Below are positions 5,030 through 10,491 of a stretch of DNA of 33,503 nt, one piece after another. This DNA comes from a virus: positions 1 through 33,503 of IMG/VR virus record IMGVR_UViG_3300045747_000353; one strand, given 5' to 3'. Below the pieces are notes generated by a model. The model worked only from the letters and a program-made list of their open reading frames with translations, was not told the origin of the DNA and searched no databases. Both the position numbers and the translations under genes were made by a program. The stretch's first letter is position 1, and every line of letters starts with the position of its first letter.

Positions 5030-5203
5030 ATAAGCAGACTGAAATAAGAGTCAAGGGGAATCGAACCCATCATTTCCACCATCCAGGCGCTCTCATGCCC
5101 GTTTCAGTCAGGCTCTGCTTAACTTGGGGGCGTCTGCCGGGTTTGACCGGCGCCTTCGGTCATATACCGACCGATATACTTACTTTATACTAAGCTACCC
5201 ATA
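5030..5203. other. Non-canonical tRNA-like segments
   Basis: Two segments on the minus strand have tRNA parts that do not assemble. Near 5050-5066 is a T arm (ATGGG-TTCGATT-CCCCT), enclosed by an outer stem AGCAGA..CTGAAA / TTTCAGTCTGCT. Near 5126-5203 is a D-arm-like start, a 6-bp/7-nt arm TCGGTC...GACCGA lacking U33, and a T-like arm GCCGG-TCAAAC-CCGGC followed by CCCCCA. They may be further permuted, split or decayed tRNAs. Confidence 0.35.
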
Positions 5204-5207
5204 AACT

Positions 5208-5281
5208 TGGTCTCGGTAGAAAGAATCGAACTTTCGCTTCTACGTCCCAAACGTAGGGTGATACCATTTCACTACACCGAG
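5208..5281 (-). tRNA. tRNA-Pro(TGG), copy 1
   Basis: The acceptor is CTCGGTG/TACCGAG, the anticodon arm CTACG/CGTAG has loop TTTGGGA (TGG), the T loop is TTCGATT and CCA is encoded. It lies 6 nt downstream of the GIY-YIG gene stop. Confidence 0.9.
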
Positions 5282-5287
5282 ATAATA

Positions 5288-5950
5288 CTATATGACTCTA
5301 CCTTTCCGCCATCCTTCGGGAATGGCGGAAGTCTTGTTAACTGATAAACTTTCTTTTCCATCGGTTATCCACATTTTTCCAAATTGAGAATTAGCAGACC
5401 CTTGTTGATGGGCTATTTTTTTATATGTTTCTTTTTTCTTCTCTTGTGAAGCAGGTAATGCTGCTTGCTCACATCCTTTAGCTCTCGACTTGCGATACAA
5501 TTCTTCCATCGCTTGATCACCTTTCCAAACCGTTCGAAGTTGCTTAAATGCGGATCGCGAAGCGTCTTTCCACTTTTTGCAAATTTCTTCACTCCACAGA
5601 TGCTTATTTGCGTAAAAACCAGCTTTACCTACTTTTGTTCTCTGTGCAGGAGTTAATATTTTGTTTATATAGTCAAATCCGCCGGTACCGCCTCTTCGCA
5701 AATTGTAAACATCATCTCTTGCTAAGAATTCGTCAGTAACAACTTCTTTTTCTCGAGCAAACATGTCTTTTGAATTATCAAAAGTTTCTAAAATAGTTTT
5801 AGTAAAGTATTCGATACCATATTTGCGTATTGCGTTAGAAATAACTTTACCTGAGCCCATATATCCGTCATCTAGTGACTTCGTTTTATGGACTCCCACA
5901 TAAATCTTACCGTTAACGGTATTTTTAATTTCGTACAAATAGTAATGCAT
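5288..5950 (-). CDS. GIY-YIG homing endonuclease (Seg-like)
   Basis: 220 residues. The N-terminal YLYEIKNTVNGKIYVGVHKT is a classic phage GIY-YIG start, followed by DDGYMGSGK and an acidic helix with E68 in the catalytic region (REKEVV). The C-terminal SQFGKMWITDGKESL...IPEGWRKGR is a DNA-binding module shared with the gene at 3627. It should make site-specific breaks for homing. It lies between two tRNAs, one being a plausible target locus. The ATG follows CATAAATA at 4 nt, suggesting late expression. Confidence 0.92.
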   Translation of the reverse strand: MHYYLYEIKNTVNGKIYVGVHKTKSLDDGYMGSGKVISNAIRKYGIEYFTKTILETFDNSKDMFAREKEVVTDEFLARDDVYNLRRGGTGGFDYINKILTPAQRTKVGKAGFYANKHLWSEEICKKWKDASRSAFKQLRTVWKGDQAMEELYRKSRAKGCEQAALPASQEKKKETYKKIAHQQGSANSQFGKMWITDGKESLSVNKTSAIPEGWRKGRVI

Positions 5951-5954
5951 ACTT

Positions 5955-5962
5955 TATTTATG
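5955..5962 (-). promoter_or_regulatory. Late-promoter-like box CATAAATA
   Basis: Minus strand, 4 nt before the ATG of the GIY-YIG gene; same arrangement as at 2414, 4196 and 6700. Confidence 0.4.
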
Positions 5963-5971
5963 CGTAACCTG

Positions 5972-6054
5972 TGGGTAGCTGAGGAATCGAACCCCAACCA
6001 TTTCTAGTCCTGCTGTGTTCGAAACAGTGGTATGCCCAGCATACATAACTACCC
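5972..6054 (-). tRNA. tRNA-Ser(CGA)
   Basis: Class II. The acceptor is GGGTAGT/GCTACCC, the anticodon loop TTCGAAC gives CGA, a long variable region follows, the T arm is TGGGG-TTCGATT-CCTCA and the discriminator is A. The next bases are CAG, so CCA is not encoded here. Confidence 0.8.
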
Positions 6055-6062
6055 ATAAACTT

Positions 6063-6137
6063 TGGCATCCTGTGCGGGAATCGAACCCGCATTACCGACT
6101 TGAAAGGCCAGCGTTCTAACCATTAAACTAACAAGAT
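6063..6137 (-). tRNA. tRNA-Glu(TTC), copy 1
   Basis: The acceptor is ATCTTGT/ACAGGAT, the anticodon loop CTTTCAA gives TTC, the T arm is GCGGG-TTCGATT-CCCGC, the discriminator is G and CCA is encoded. Confidence 0.92.
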
Positions 6138-6169
6138 ATAAATTGGTCTGTGTACTTGCCACAATATTT

Positions 6170-6245
6170 TGGTCTCCCATGAAGGACTCGAACCTTCGAT
6201 TTCCTCGTTCCAAACAAGGAGGCATAGCCGCTAGCCCAATGAGAG
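6170..6245 (-). tRNA. tRNA-Pro(TGG), copy 2
   Basis: The acceptor is CTCTCAT/ATGGGAG, the anticodon arm CCTTG/CGAGG has loop TTTGGAA (TGG), the T arm is GAAGG-TTCGAGT-CCTTC and CCA is encoded. The HNH gene stop codon lies inside its D region. Confidence 0.9.
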
Positions 6246-6695
6246 TTTAATTTTCCATTGTTTGATATAATTTAACACTATATCTTCAATAATATGTTTG
6301 TACTTGCTGTGCCAGTAATGATGATGCGTTGGGCACAACGGAATAAGATTAGACGGATCATTGTTCTTTTTATTATGATCTAAGTGATGTACTACTACAA
6401 TCTTATCTTCTTCGCATACTACGCATTTCTTTTTATGATACGCAAAGCAAGTTGTTTGATATCGGTCTTGTTTCCAATTCCCGTGATTTTCGCCTGTCCT
6501 AAATAATTTATTAGAACAACTATGAGAACAAGTTCCTTTACTATTTTTGAAATCCTTTATAGGATTTCCACATACTAAACAATCCCTTTTATTAACGGGA
6601 TCAAGATAGCACGAGTTTGTGTGTCGCGTTACGCTATGCGGGAATATAAGTTTCTCACAATGAACGCATTTAATTTTAGTTGCGGTGTTTAACAT
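6231..6695 (-). CDS. HNH endonuclease with zinc fingers
   Basis: 154 residues. Cysteine pairs CVHC (about residue 10), CLVC and CSHSC suggest N-terminal zinc-binding knuckles. The C-terminal half has an HNH core: CVVC..., VVHHLDHNKKNNDPSNLIPLC, HHHYWH. It is likely a homing endonuclease. The start is the ATG at 6695, just after a TATAAATA box. The last 15 bases overlap the 5' end of tRNA-Pro, so insertion was tight against the tRNA. Confidence 0.9.
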   Translation of the reverse strand: MLNTATKIKCVHCEKLIFPHSVTRHTNSCYLDPVNKRDCLVCGNPIKDFKNSKGTCSHSCSNKLFRTGENHGNWKQDRYQTTCFAYHKKKCVVCEEDKIVVVHHLDHNKKNNDPSNLIPLCPTHHHYWHSKYKHIIEDIVLNYIKQWKIKLSLG

Positions 6696-6699
6696 TATG

Positions 6700-6707
6700 T
6701 ATTTATA
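6700..6707 (-). promoter_or_regulatory. T4-type late promoter box TATAAATA
   Basis: An exact TATAAATA on the minus strand, ending 4 nt before the HNH ATG and immediately after a 17-bp hairpin (6707-6750). Confidence 0.55.
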
Positions 6708-6750
6708 CAAACGGTTCAGTTTGTAGTATTTTTCAAACTGAACCGTTTGT
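6707..6750. terminator. 17-bp perfect hairpin upstream of the HNH gene
   Basis: ACAAACGGTTCAGTTTG pairs perfectly with its downstream complement around a 10-nt loop. On the minus strand it separates upstream tRNAs from the late promoter and HNH gene. It may stop early read-through or serve as an RNase III site. Confidence 0.6.
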
Positions 6751-6762
6751 CACAGATAAAAT

Positions 6763-6833
6763 TGGTGCACCTAAGGAGAATCAAACTCCTCTACTTCTGG
6801 CTTCAAATCCAGCTAGTAATATCAATCTAGCGC
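6763..6833 (-). tRNA. Poorly folded tRNA, anticodon ambiguous (TTG or TGA)
   Basis: A T arm AGGAG-TTTGATT-CTCCT, discriminator A and encoded CCA are present. The acceptor has one mismatch and several wobbles, the D loop lacks GG, and the anticodon arm is CTGG-ATTTGAAG-CCAG with an 8-nt loop. It is possibly a decaying tRNA. Confidence 0.45.
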
Positions 6834-6838
6834 ATAAA

Positions 6839-6914
6839 TGGAGCGGGTAGCCAGTATCGAACTGAGCTATTCAAGTTTGGAAGACTAGTGTGTATCCGTA
6901 AACACCTTACCCGC
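6839..6914 (-). tRNA. tRNA-Gly(TCC)
   Basis: The acceptor GCGGGTA/TACCCGC is perfect, the D arm is GTGT...ACAC, the anticodon loop CTTCCAA gives TCC, the discriminator T fits Gly, and CCA is encoded. The anticodon and T stems each have one mismatch. Confidence 0.85.
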
Positions 6915-6923
6915 ATTAAACTT

Positions 6924-6999
6924 TGGTGCAACCTACAGGGATCGAACCTGTTTCAATGGCTCTTCAGACCACCGCTATGACCACATCAGCTAAAGTTGC
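6924..6999 (-). tRNA. tRNA-Phe(GAA)
   Basis: The acceptor is GCAACTT/AGGTTGC, the anticodon loop CTGAAGA gives GAA, the T arm is ACAGG-TTCGATC-CCTGT, the discriminator is A and CCA is encoded. Confidence 0.93.
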
Positions 7000-7005
7000 A
7001 TATAT

Positions 7006-7079
7006 TGGGTTGAACTGGGGAATCGAACCCTCCCTAACTGTTTCACAGACAGTTGTGCATCCATTACACTAAGAACAAC
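7006..7079 (-). tRNA. tRNA-His(GTG)
   Basis: The anticodon arm ACTGT/ACAGT has loop CTGTGAA (GTG). Discriminator C and an extra 5' G (G-1) opposite it are His identity marks, and CCA is encoded. The acceptor TTGTTCT/AGTTCAA has two U-U mismatches. Confidence 0.85.
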
Positions 7080-7085
7080 ATTGAT

Positions 7086-7163
7086 TGGCTCCGCACTCAG
7101 GAATCGAACCTGATTAAACAGTGATTAACAGTCACGGCCTTGTCCATACTTGGCTTCTGCGGA
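7086..7163 (-). tRNA. tRNA-Asn(GTT), copy 1
   Basis: The acceptor is TCCGCAG/GTGCGGA with discriminator G, as usual for Asn. The anticodon loop CTGTTAA gives GTT, the T loop is TTCGATT and CCA is encoded. Confidence 0.88.
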
Positions 7164-7171
7164 ATAAAAAT

Positions 7172-7247
7172 TGGCTGGCAAACCTGGGCTCGAACCAGGG
7201 ACATTTTGATTAACAGTCAAACGCTCTACCAACTGAGCTATATGCCA
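7172..7247 (-). tRNA. tRNA-Asn(GTT), copy 2
   Basis: The acceptor is TGGCATA/TTTGCCA, the D arm GCTC...GAGC, the anticodon arm TTTGA/TCAAA has loop CTGTTAA, the discriminator is G and CCA is encoded. It differs from copy 1 in most stems, so it is not a recent tandem copy. Confidence 0.9.
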
Positions 7248-7254
7248 ATATTTG

Positions 7255-7328
7255 TGGTGCCCCATGACAGAATCGAACTGCCATTACCTGATTACAAAAC
7301 AGGTGGTCTACCATTAACCTAATGGGGC
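7255..7328 (-). tRNA. tRNA-Thr(TGT)
   Basis: The acceptor GCCCCAT/ATGGGGC is perfect, the anticodon loop TTTGTAA gives TGT, the T arm is GGCAG-TTCGATT-CTGTC, and CCA is encoded. It shares the mismatched 31-39 pair with tRNA-Thr(CGT). Confidence 0.88.
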
Positions 7329-7364
7329 GTAATTTTAACTTGTATAAGTAATTATACATTACTG

Positions 7365-7439
7365 TGGTAGCCTGTGCAAGATTTGAACTTGCGGCCAACG
7401 CCTTATCAAGACGCTGCTCTACCCCTGAGCTAACAGGCT
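7365..7439 (-). tRNA. tRNA-Ile(GAT), copy 1
   Basis: The acceptor AGCCTGT/ACAGGCT is perfect, the anticodon loop TTGATAA gives GAT, the T loop is TTCAAAT, and CCA is encoded. Confidence 0.92.
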
Positions 7440-7447
7440 ATACACTT

Positions 7448-7522
7448 TGGTACCCAGAACAAGAATCGAACTTGTAATTTCCGCTTATCAGGCGAATATT
7501 ATAACCATTTAATTACCCGGGC
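7448..7522 (-). tRNA. tRNA-Ile(GAT), copy 2
   Basis: The acceptor GCCCGGG/TCTGGGT uses wobble pairs, the anticodon arm TTCGC/GCGGA has loop CTGATAA (GAT), and CCA is encoded. Confidence 0.85.
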
Positions 7523-7533
7523 ATACTAAAACT

Positions 7534-7608
7534 TGGCGATGCGTGGGAGAATCGAACTCCCGTCTACGGATAGACAATCCGCGATAATAACCATTATATG
7601 AACGCACC
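7534..7608 (-). tRNA. tRNA-Asp(GTC), copy 1
   Basis: The acceptor is GGTGCGT/ACGCATC, the anticodon loop TTGTCTA gives GTC, the discriminator G fits Asp, and CCA is encoded. Confidence 0.88.
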
Positions 7609-7618
7609 TTAAAATAAC

Positions 7619-7676
7619 AGGATAGCTTTTGTCGCTAGACAACCATAGTTAGCTTTTTGTTTGCTGTAACTATCCT
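7619..7676 (-). ncRNA. 58-nt tRNA-like element 3
   Basis: The outer stem AGGATAG/CTATCCT and the flanks TTACAGCAA and AAAAG..CCTGTTATTTT match elements 1, 2 and 4. The centre forms a TTGTC-TAGC-GACAA hairpin instead of a 5-bp/7-nt arm, so an anticodon is not evident. It follows the CCA of tRNA-Gln by 5 nt. Confidence 0.45.
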
Positions 7677-7681
7677 AAGAC

Positions 7682-7755
7682 TGGTACGGGTAGAAGGAAT
7701 CGAACCTTCACTAACAGAGTCAAAGTCTGTTGTGCTACCACTACACAACACCCGA
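7682..7755 (-). tRNA. tRNA-Gln(TTG), copy 2
   Basis: The anticodon arm ACAGA/TCTGT has loop CTTTGAC (TTG), the T arm is GAAGG-TTCGATT-CCTTC and CCA is encoded. The first acceptor pair is U-U and the discriminator is A, unlike the Gln gene at 4426. Confidence 0.8.
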
Positions 7756-7763
7756 ATAAAAAT

Positions 7764-7838
7764 TGGCGCCGTAGACGAGAATCGAACTCGCCTAAATCAC
7801 ATCGACAGTGTGGTACTCTCCCAGAGAGTGACTACGGC
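7764..7838 (-). tRNA. tRNA-Asp(GTC), copy 2
   Basis: The acceptor GCCGTAG/CTACGGC is perfect, the D arm is ACTC...GAGT, the anticodon loop CTGTCGA gives GTC, the discriminator is G and CCA is encoded. Confidence 0.88.
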
Positions 7839-7847
7839 AAATATAAC

Positions 7848-7906
7848 AGGATAGTTTTTACGGTTTCAATTAAAAGTTGAATGTAATTGGTTGCTGAACC
7901 TATCCT
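7848..7906 (-). ncRNA. 59-nt tRNA-like element 4 (anticodon-like TTT)
   Basis: The outer stem is AGGATAG/CTATCCT, followed by GGTTCAGCAACC. The inner arm TTCAA-CTTTTAA-TTGAA is perfect, and its loop equals the canonical tRNA-Lys(TTT) anticodon loop, also found in the Lys tRNA at 180. There is no T arm; the tail is GTTATATTT. Confidence 0.55.
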
Positions 7907-7911
7907 AAAAC

Positions 7912-7986
7912 TGGTGGAGGCCGGGGGTATCGAACCCCACTAGACATGATCATTGCAAGTGAACACCGCAGCCCTCTGCTGCCCCC
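7912..7986 (-). tRNA. tRNA-Ala(TGC)
   Basis: The acceptor is GGGGGCA/GGCCTCC with one mismatch, the D arm GCAG...CTGC, the anticodon loop CTTGCAA gives TGC, the T arm is TGGGG-TTCGATA-CCCCC and CCA is encoded. Confidence 0.8.
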
Positions 7987-7991
7987 ATAAC

Positions 7992-8067
7992 TGGAATCAC
8001 GTACGGGAATCGAACCCGCCTGCACAGGATGAAAGCCTGCTGACCTAACCCAGAAGTCCAACGTGAT
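7992..8067 (-). tRNA. tRNA-Glu(TTC), copy 2
   Basis: The acceptor ATCACGT/ACGTGAT is perfect, the anticodon arm GCAGG/CCTGT has loop CTTTCAT (TTC), the T loop is TTCGATT and CCA is encoded. The discriminator is T, where copy 1 has G. Confidence 0.85.
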
Positions 8068-8074
8068 ATAAAAC

Positions 8075-8149
8075 TGGCATACCCCCTTGGATTCGAACCA
8101 AGCCTAACGGTTTTGGAGACCGACGTGCTGCCGCTGACACTAGGGATAC
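8075..8149 (-). tRNA. tRNA-Trp(CCA), normal order
   Basis: The acceptor is GTATCCC/GGGGTAT, the D arm GTGT...GCAC, the anticodon loop CTCCAAA gives CCA, the T arm is CTTGG-TTCGAAT-CCAAG, the discriminator is G and CCA is encoded. Its D arm resembles that of the permuted Trp gene at 4618. Confidence 0.9.
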
Positions 8150-8208
8150 ATAACTAATTGAAGTCCTGCTTGACATTGTAGTGCAGGTAACTGTGTCGTC
8201 TTCAAACT

Positions 8209-8298
8209 TGGTGGATGCGATAGGAGTTGAACCTATACAGTCTTATTTGTACGCGGGTGGGTTACAGCCACTTGAGCTCACCAATGCTCGGCACATCC
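8209..8298 (-). tRNA. tRNA-Tyr(GTA), copy 1
   Basis: Class II. The acceptor is GGATGTG/CGCATCC, the D arm GAGC...GCTC, the anticodon loop CTGTAAC gives GTA, a long variable region follows, the T loop is TTCAACT and CCA is encoded. Confidence 0.85.
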
Positions 8299-8303
8299 AT
8301 ATA

Positions 8304-8387
8304 TGGTGGACAGTGTTGGATTCGAACCAACGTGCAGTTACGAGCGGATTTACAGTCCGCCACCTTCGGCCTCTCGGTCAACTGTCC
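8304..8387 (-). tRNA. tRNA-Tyr(GTA), copy 2
   Basis: Class II. The acceptor GGACAGT/ACTGTCC and the anticodon arm GCGGA/TCCGC with loop CTGTAAA are perfect, the T arm is GTTGG-TTCGAAT-CCAAC and CCA is encoded. It is the first clear tRNA of the array in transcription order. Confidence 0.95.
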
Positions 8388-8418
8388 ATATAATTTAACA
8401 CACTCTGTTGAATGTGTA

Positions 8419-8492
8419 TGTTAAAGCAGACTAACTAAGCTATGCCCCGTCACTAGATTCAGAGTCTAGTCGTTCGTTAGTCTGCTTTAACA
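8419..8492 (-). ncRNA. Tall hairpin RNA with Gln(CTG)-type anticodon arm
   Basis: A 17-bp perfect inverted repeat (8419-8435 / 8476-8492) encloses CTAGA-CTCTGAA-TCTAG, whose loop equals a canonical Gln(CTG) anticodon loop. GGGGCATAGCTTAGTTAG, resembling the 5' part of a tRNA, precedes the closing strand. No T arm is present. It resembles the 59-nt elements but has a different outer stem. Confidence 0.45.
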
Positions 8493-8640
8493 TGTTTGAT
8501 TTTTCGCTCCACAAGAGGAGTTTCATCCCAAACACCGCCCTTTCGTCCCATGTTTTAAGTGCAGGACCCGGTCTACGTTACCGTACTATATTACACTAAA
8601 CTCACTTTACGCTTCACAGCGTTAAAACTATTGATTAATC
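8493..8640. other. Structured stretch without a recognised gene
   Basis: On the minus strand it has an ACGCT-GTGA-AGCGT hairpin, GAGTTT...AAACTC ends and a CTCC...GGAG hairpin, but no T loop and no CCA where a tRNA would need them. It may be another degenerate or non-standard RNA. Confidence 0.3.
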
Positions 8641-8648
8641 TTTATTAC

Positions 8649-9011
8649 TTAAATACTTAAATATCGAATTGCAGATAATAATGAGTTAACATTATCTTTT
8701 GCAAATCCTAACATTAAGTTACAATTATTGCACAATAATCCTCTAACTTTTCCTGTTGTATGACAATGATCAACTGCTAGTCCTTTTTCAAGTTCCGACT
8801 GATGAGTATTGCAAATTACACAACATCCATTTTGTTTCGCAAACATTGCATTATATTGTTCTAATGTTATTCCGTATTTTTTACGGTAATCAAGTTTTCT
8901 TTCATAAATTCGTTGTTTTCTCTTTTCCTCTACTATTTTACAAGTAGCGCAACGTATATGATTTTTACCTGTTTTAACGAACTCTATTCCGCAATCTTTG
9001 CATTCTTTCAT
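8649..9011 (-). CDS. Endonuclease VII-family (HNH/His-Me finger) nuclease
   Basis: 120 residues. Cysteines CKDCG and CATC near the N terminus and the pair CVIC / CNNC bind zinc. The core YGITLEQYNAMFAKQNGCC...VDHCHTTGKVRGLLCNNCN...LG is the recombination endonuclease VII signature, with DHCHTTG holding the catalytic His. T4 gp49 of this family resolves branched DNA; short stand-alone versions in tRNA clusters are often mobile nucleases. No good ribosome site is visible before the ATG. A terminator lies 20 nt upstream. Confidence 0.9.
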   Translation of the reverse strand: MKECKDCGIEFVKTGKNHIRCATCKIVEEKRKQRIYERKLDYRKKYGITLEQYNAMFAKQNGCCVICNTHQSELEKGLAVDHCHTTGKVRGLLCNNCNLMLGFAKDNVNSLLSAIRYLSI

Positions 9012-9030
9012 ATTAAACTCTGTTAAAAGA

Positions 9031-9058
9031 AAACCCGGAAGTTTTTAATTTCCGGGTT
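9031..9058 (-). terminator. Rho-independent terminator
   Basis: AACCCGGAA and TTCCGGGTT form a 9-bp stem around a 9-nt loop, followed on the minus strand by TTCTTTT. It would end or attenuate the leader transcript from the promoters at 9320-9534 before the endonuclease and tRNA genes. Confidence 0.75.
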
Positions 9059-9300
9059 CTTAAGTTTGTTGGATACTGCTTTGTTAAGCTATACCACTTC
9101 CCTCTCGAACCCCAATTCTAATCTCACCGCGTGTCCCAATAGTTTCTGTGCTCGCATTATACGAGCTAAAGCTATTAGAGGCGCAATCATGCCACATCGG
9201 AGCCACGGGTTTTTGTAAACCCTGGACTAATGTTTGCAATGATATGAGACTATAATACATTTTATGTTTTCCGTTTAACTTTCATTTACATACGCTACCT
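9059..9300 (-). other. Structured leader between promoters and tRNA array
   Basis: No reading frame is supported. On the minus strand it contains CCA-GGGTTT-ACAA-AAACCC-G-TGG and GCTCG-TATAATG-CGAGC hairpins and a TCTAAT...ATTAGA pairing. A TTCGAGA motif is present but no complete T arm. It may hold degenerate tRNAs or a regulatory leader. Confidence 0.35.
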
Positions 9301-9319
9301 TATTGCAGCGTATGTGTTT

Positions 9320-9348
9320 ATTATACATTTATTTAGCTTCGTTGTCAA
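9320..9348 (-). promoter_or_regulatory. Sigma70-type promoter (closest to the array)
   Basis: A perfect TTGACA and TATAAT 17 nt apart on the minus strand. It shares the -10 proximal sequence AAATAAATGTATAATAAACA with the promoter at 9506, indicating duplication. Confidence 0.85.
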
Positions 9349-9418
9349 CCCCTGTTTGCGTTATTTTGAATCTTTTTACAATTCTTTTACTGCTTACAGG
9401 AATCTCTAACTTGTATCT

Positions 9419-9447
9419 ATTGTAGCACCATGCTACTAAGTTGTCAA
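9419..9447 (-). promoter_or_regulatory. Sigma70-type promoter (middle)
   Basis: TTGACA, 17 nt, TACAAT on the minus strand. GTAGCA-TGG-TGCTAC, an inverted repeat, overlaps the spacer and -10 box. Confidence 0.75.
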
Positions 9448-9505
9448 CTCTTTTTGTGTTGTATTTTACCTACATCATCAAACAGTGCTATCAACTTATG
9501 TGTTT

Positions 9506-9534
9506 ATTATACATTTATTTATCCTCGGTGTCAA
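9506..9534 (-). promoter_or_regulatory. Sigma70-type promoter (distal)
   Basis: TTGACA, 17 nt, TATAAT on the minus strand, just after the UXS gene stop. It is the first of three tandem host-type promoters likely to drive the tRNA/rnpB array early in infection. Confidence 0.85.
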
Positions 9535-9552
9535 GCATATGTTGTAAAATGG

Positions 9553-10488
9553 CTACAAAATAGATCGAAAATAAGCAATTGTTTTTTCTAGCCCTTGATC
9601 TAGCGCAATTTTTGGCTCCCAATCAAGTAGTTGCTTTGCTTGTGTAATGTCCGGACGTCGTTGTTTCGGATCGTCTAGTGGTAACGGCATTTGCAGAATT
9701 TTACTATCGCTTCCGGTTAAGTTGATAACTTTTTGGGCTAGTTCGAACATTGTAAACTCACCCGGATTGCCTAAGTTGATCGGGCCCGGCATCCTATCTC
9801 CGTCTAATGACATATAACGTTGCATGCCATCTAGCAAGTCGTCAACATAGCAGAAGCTTCTTGTTTGCTGCCCATCTCCGTATATTGTAATGTCTTTACC
9901 TTGTAGTGCTTGAACAATAAAATTACTTACAACACGACCGTCCTGCTTTGCCATCCTTGGACCGTATGTATTAAAGATACGGATGATTCTAACATCAACA
10001 TCGTGTACACGATAATAATCCATAAACAATGTTTCGGCTGCGCGTTTCCCTTCATCATAGCAGCTACGGATGCCAATCGGATTCACATTACCCCAATATG
10101 TTTCGGGTTGTGGGTGTACTTGCGGGTCTCCGTAAACTTCGCTGGTGGACGCCTGCAAGATCTTTGCGCCAGTTCTCTTTGCAAGGCCTAACATGTTATA
10201 TGCACCGATTACACTTGTTTTCATTGTTTGAATTGGATCCCATTGATAGTAGAATGGGCTTGCTGGGCAGGCAAGATTATAAATTTCATCTACTTCGACA
10301 TACAACGGAATGCATATGTCTTGTCGGATAACTTCAAAATTTGGGTTACTTAGCAAATGAGCAACATTACTTTTACTGCCTGTAAAGTAGTTATCAACGC
10401 ATAAGACATGGTGGCCTTGTGCTACTAATCTATCGCATAAGTGACTTCCTAAGAAGCCTGCGCCACCTGTTACTAGAATCTTTTTCAT
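9553..10488 (-). CDS. UDP-glucuronate decarboxylase (UDP-xylose synthase), SDR family
   Basis: 311 residues, the usual length. The NAD-binding GGAGFLGSH is at residues 8-16, S116-E117-VYGDP follows, and the catalytic pair Y144/K148 (SCYDEGK) matches UXS. The line [22 protein letters not shown] is characteristic of UXS and distinguishes it from 4,6-dehydratases. It would convert UDP-glucuronate to UDP-xylose in the cytoplasm. It lies 3 bp after the GT17 gene (start codon overlapped by SD only), so the two are probably co-expressed and the product may feed a glycosyltransferase here. Confidence 0.9.
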   Translation of the reverse strand: MKKILVTGGAGFLGSHLCDRLVAQGHHVLCVDNYFTGSKSNVAHLLSNPNFEVIRQDICIPLYVEVDEIYNLACPASPFYYQWDPIQTMKTSVIGAYNMLGLAKRTGAKILQASTSEVYGDPQVHPQPETYWGNVNPIGIRSCYDEGKRAAETLFMDYYRVHDVDVRIIRIFNTYGPRMAKQDGRVVSNFIVQALQGKDITIYGDGQQTRSFCYVDDLLDGMQRYMSLDGDRMPGPINLGNPGEFTMFELAQKVINLTGSDSKILQMPLPLDDPKQRRPDITQAKQLLDWEPKIALDQGLEKTIAYFRSIL

Positions 10489-10491
10489 ATG

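Noticed and set aside
4936-5193. 85-codon plus-strand frame
   Set aside because: It runs antisense through tRNA parts with T-arm sequence and has no coding features.
6138-6169. Short tRNA-like remnant beginning TGGTCTG
   Set aside because: No arms can be assembled in 30 nt; it is only intergenic sequence between two tRNAs.
2563-7906. CRISPR array made of the repeated AGGAT...ATCCT elements
   Set aside because: Copies are far apart, separated by tRNAs, and vary by covariation rather than being identical repeats with spacers.
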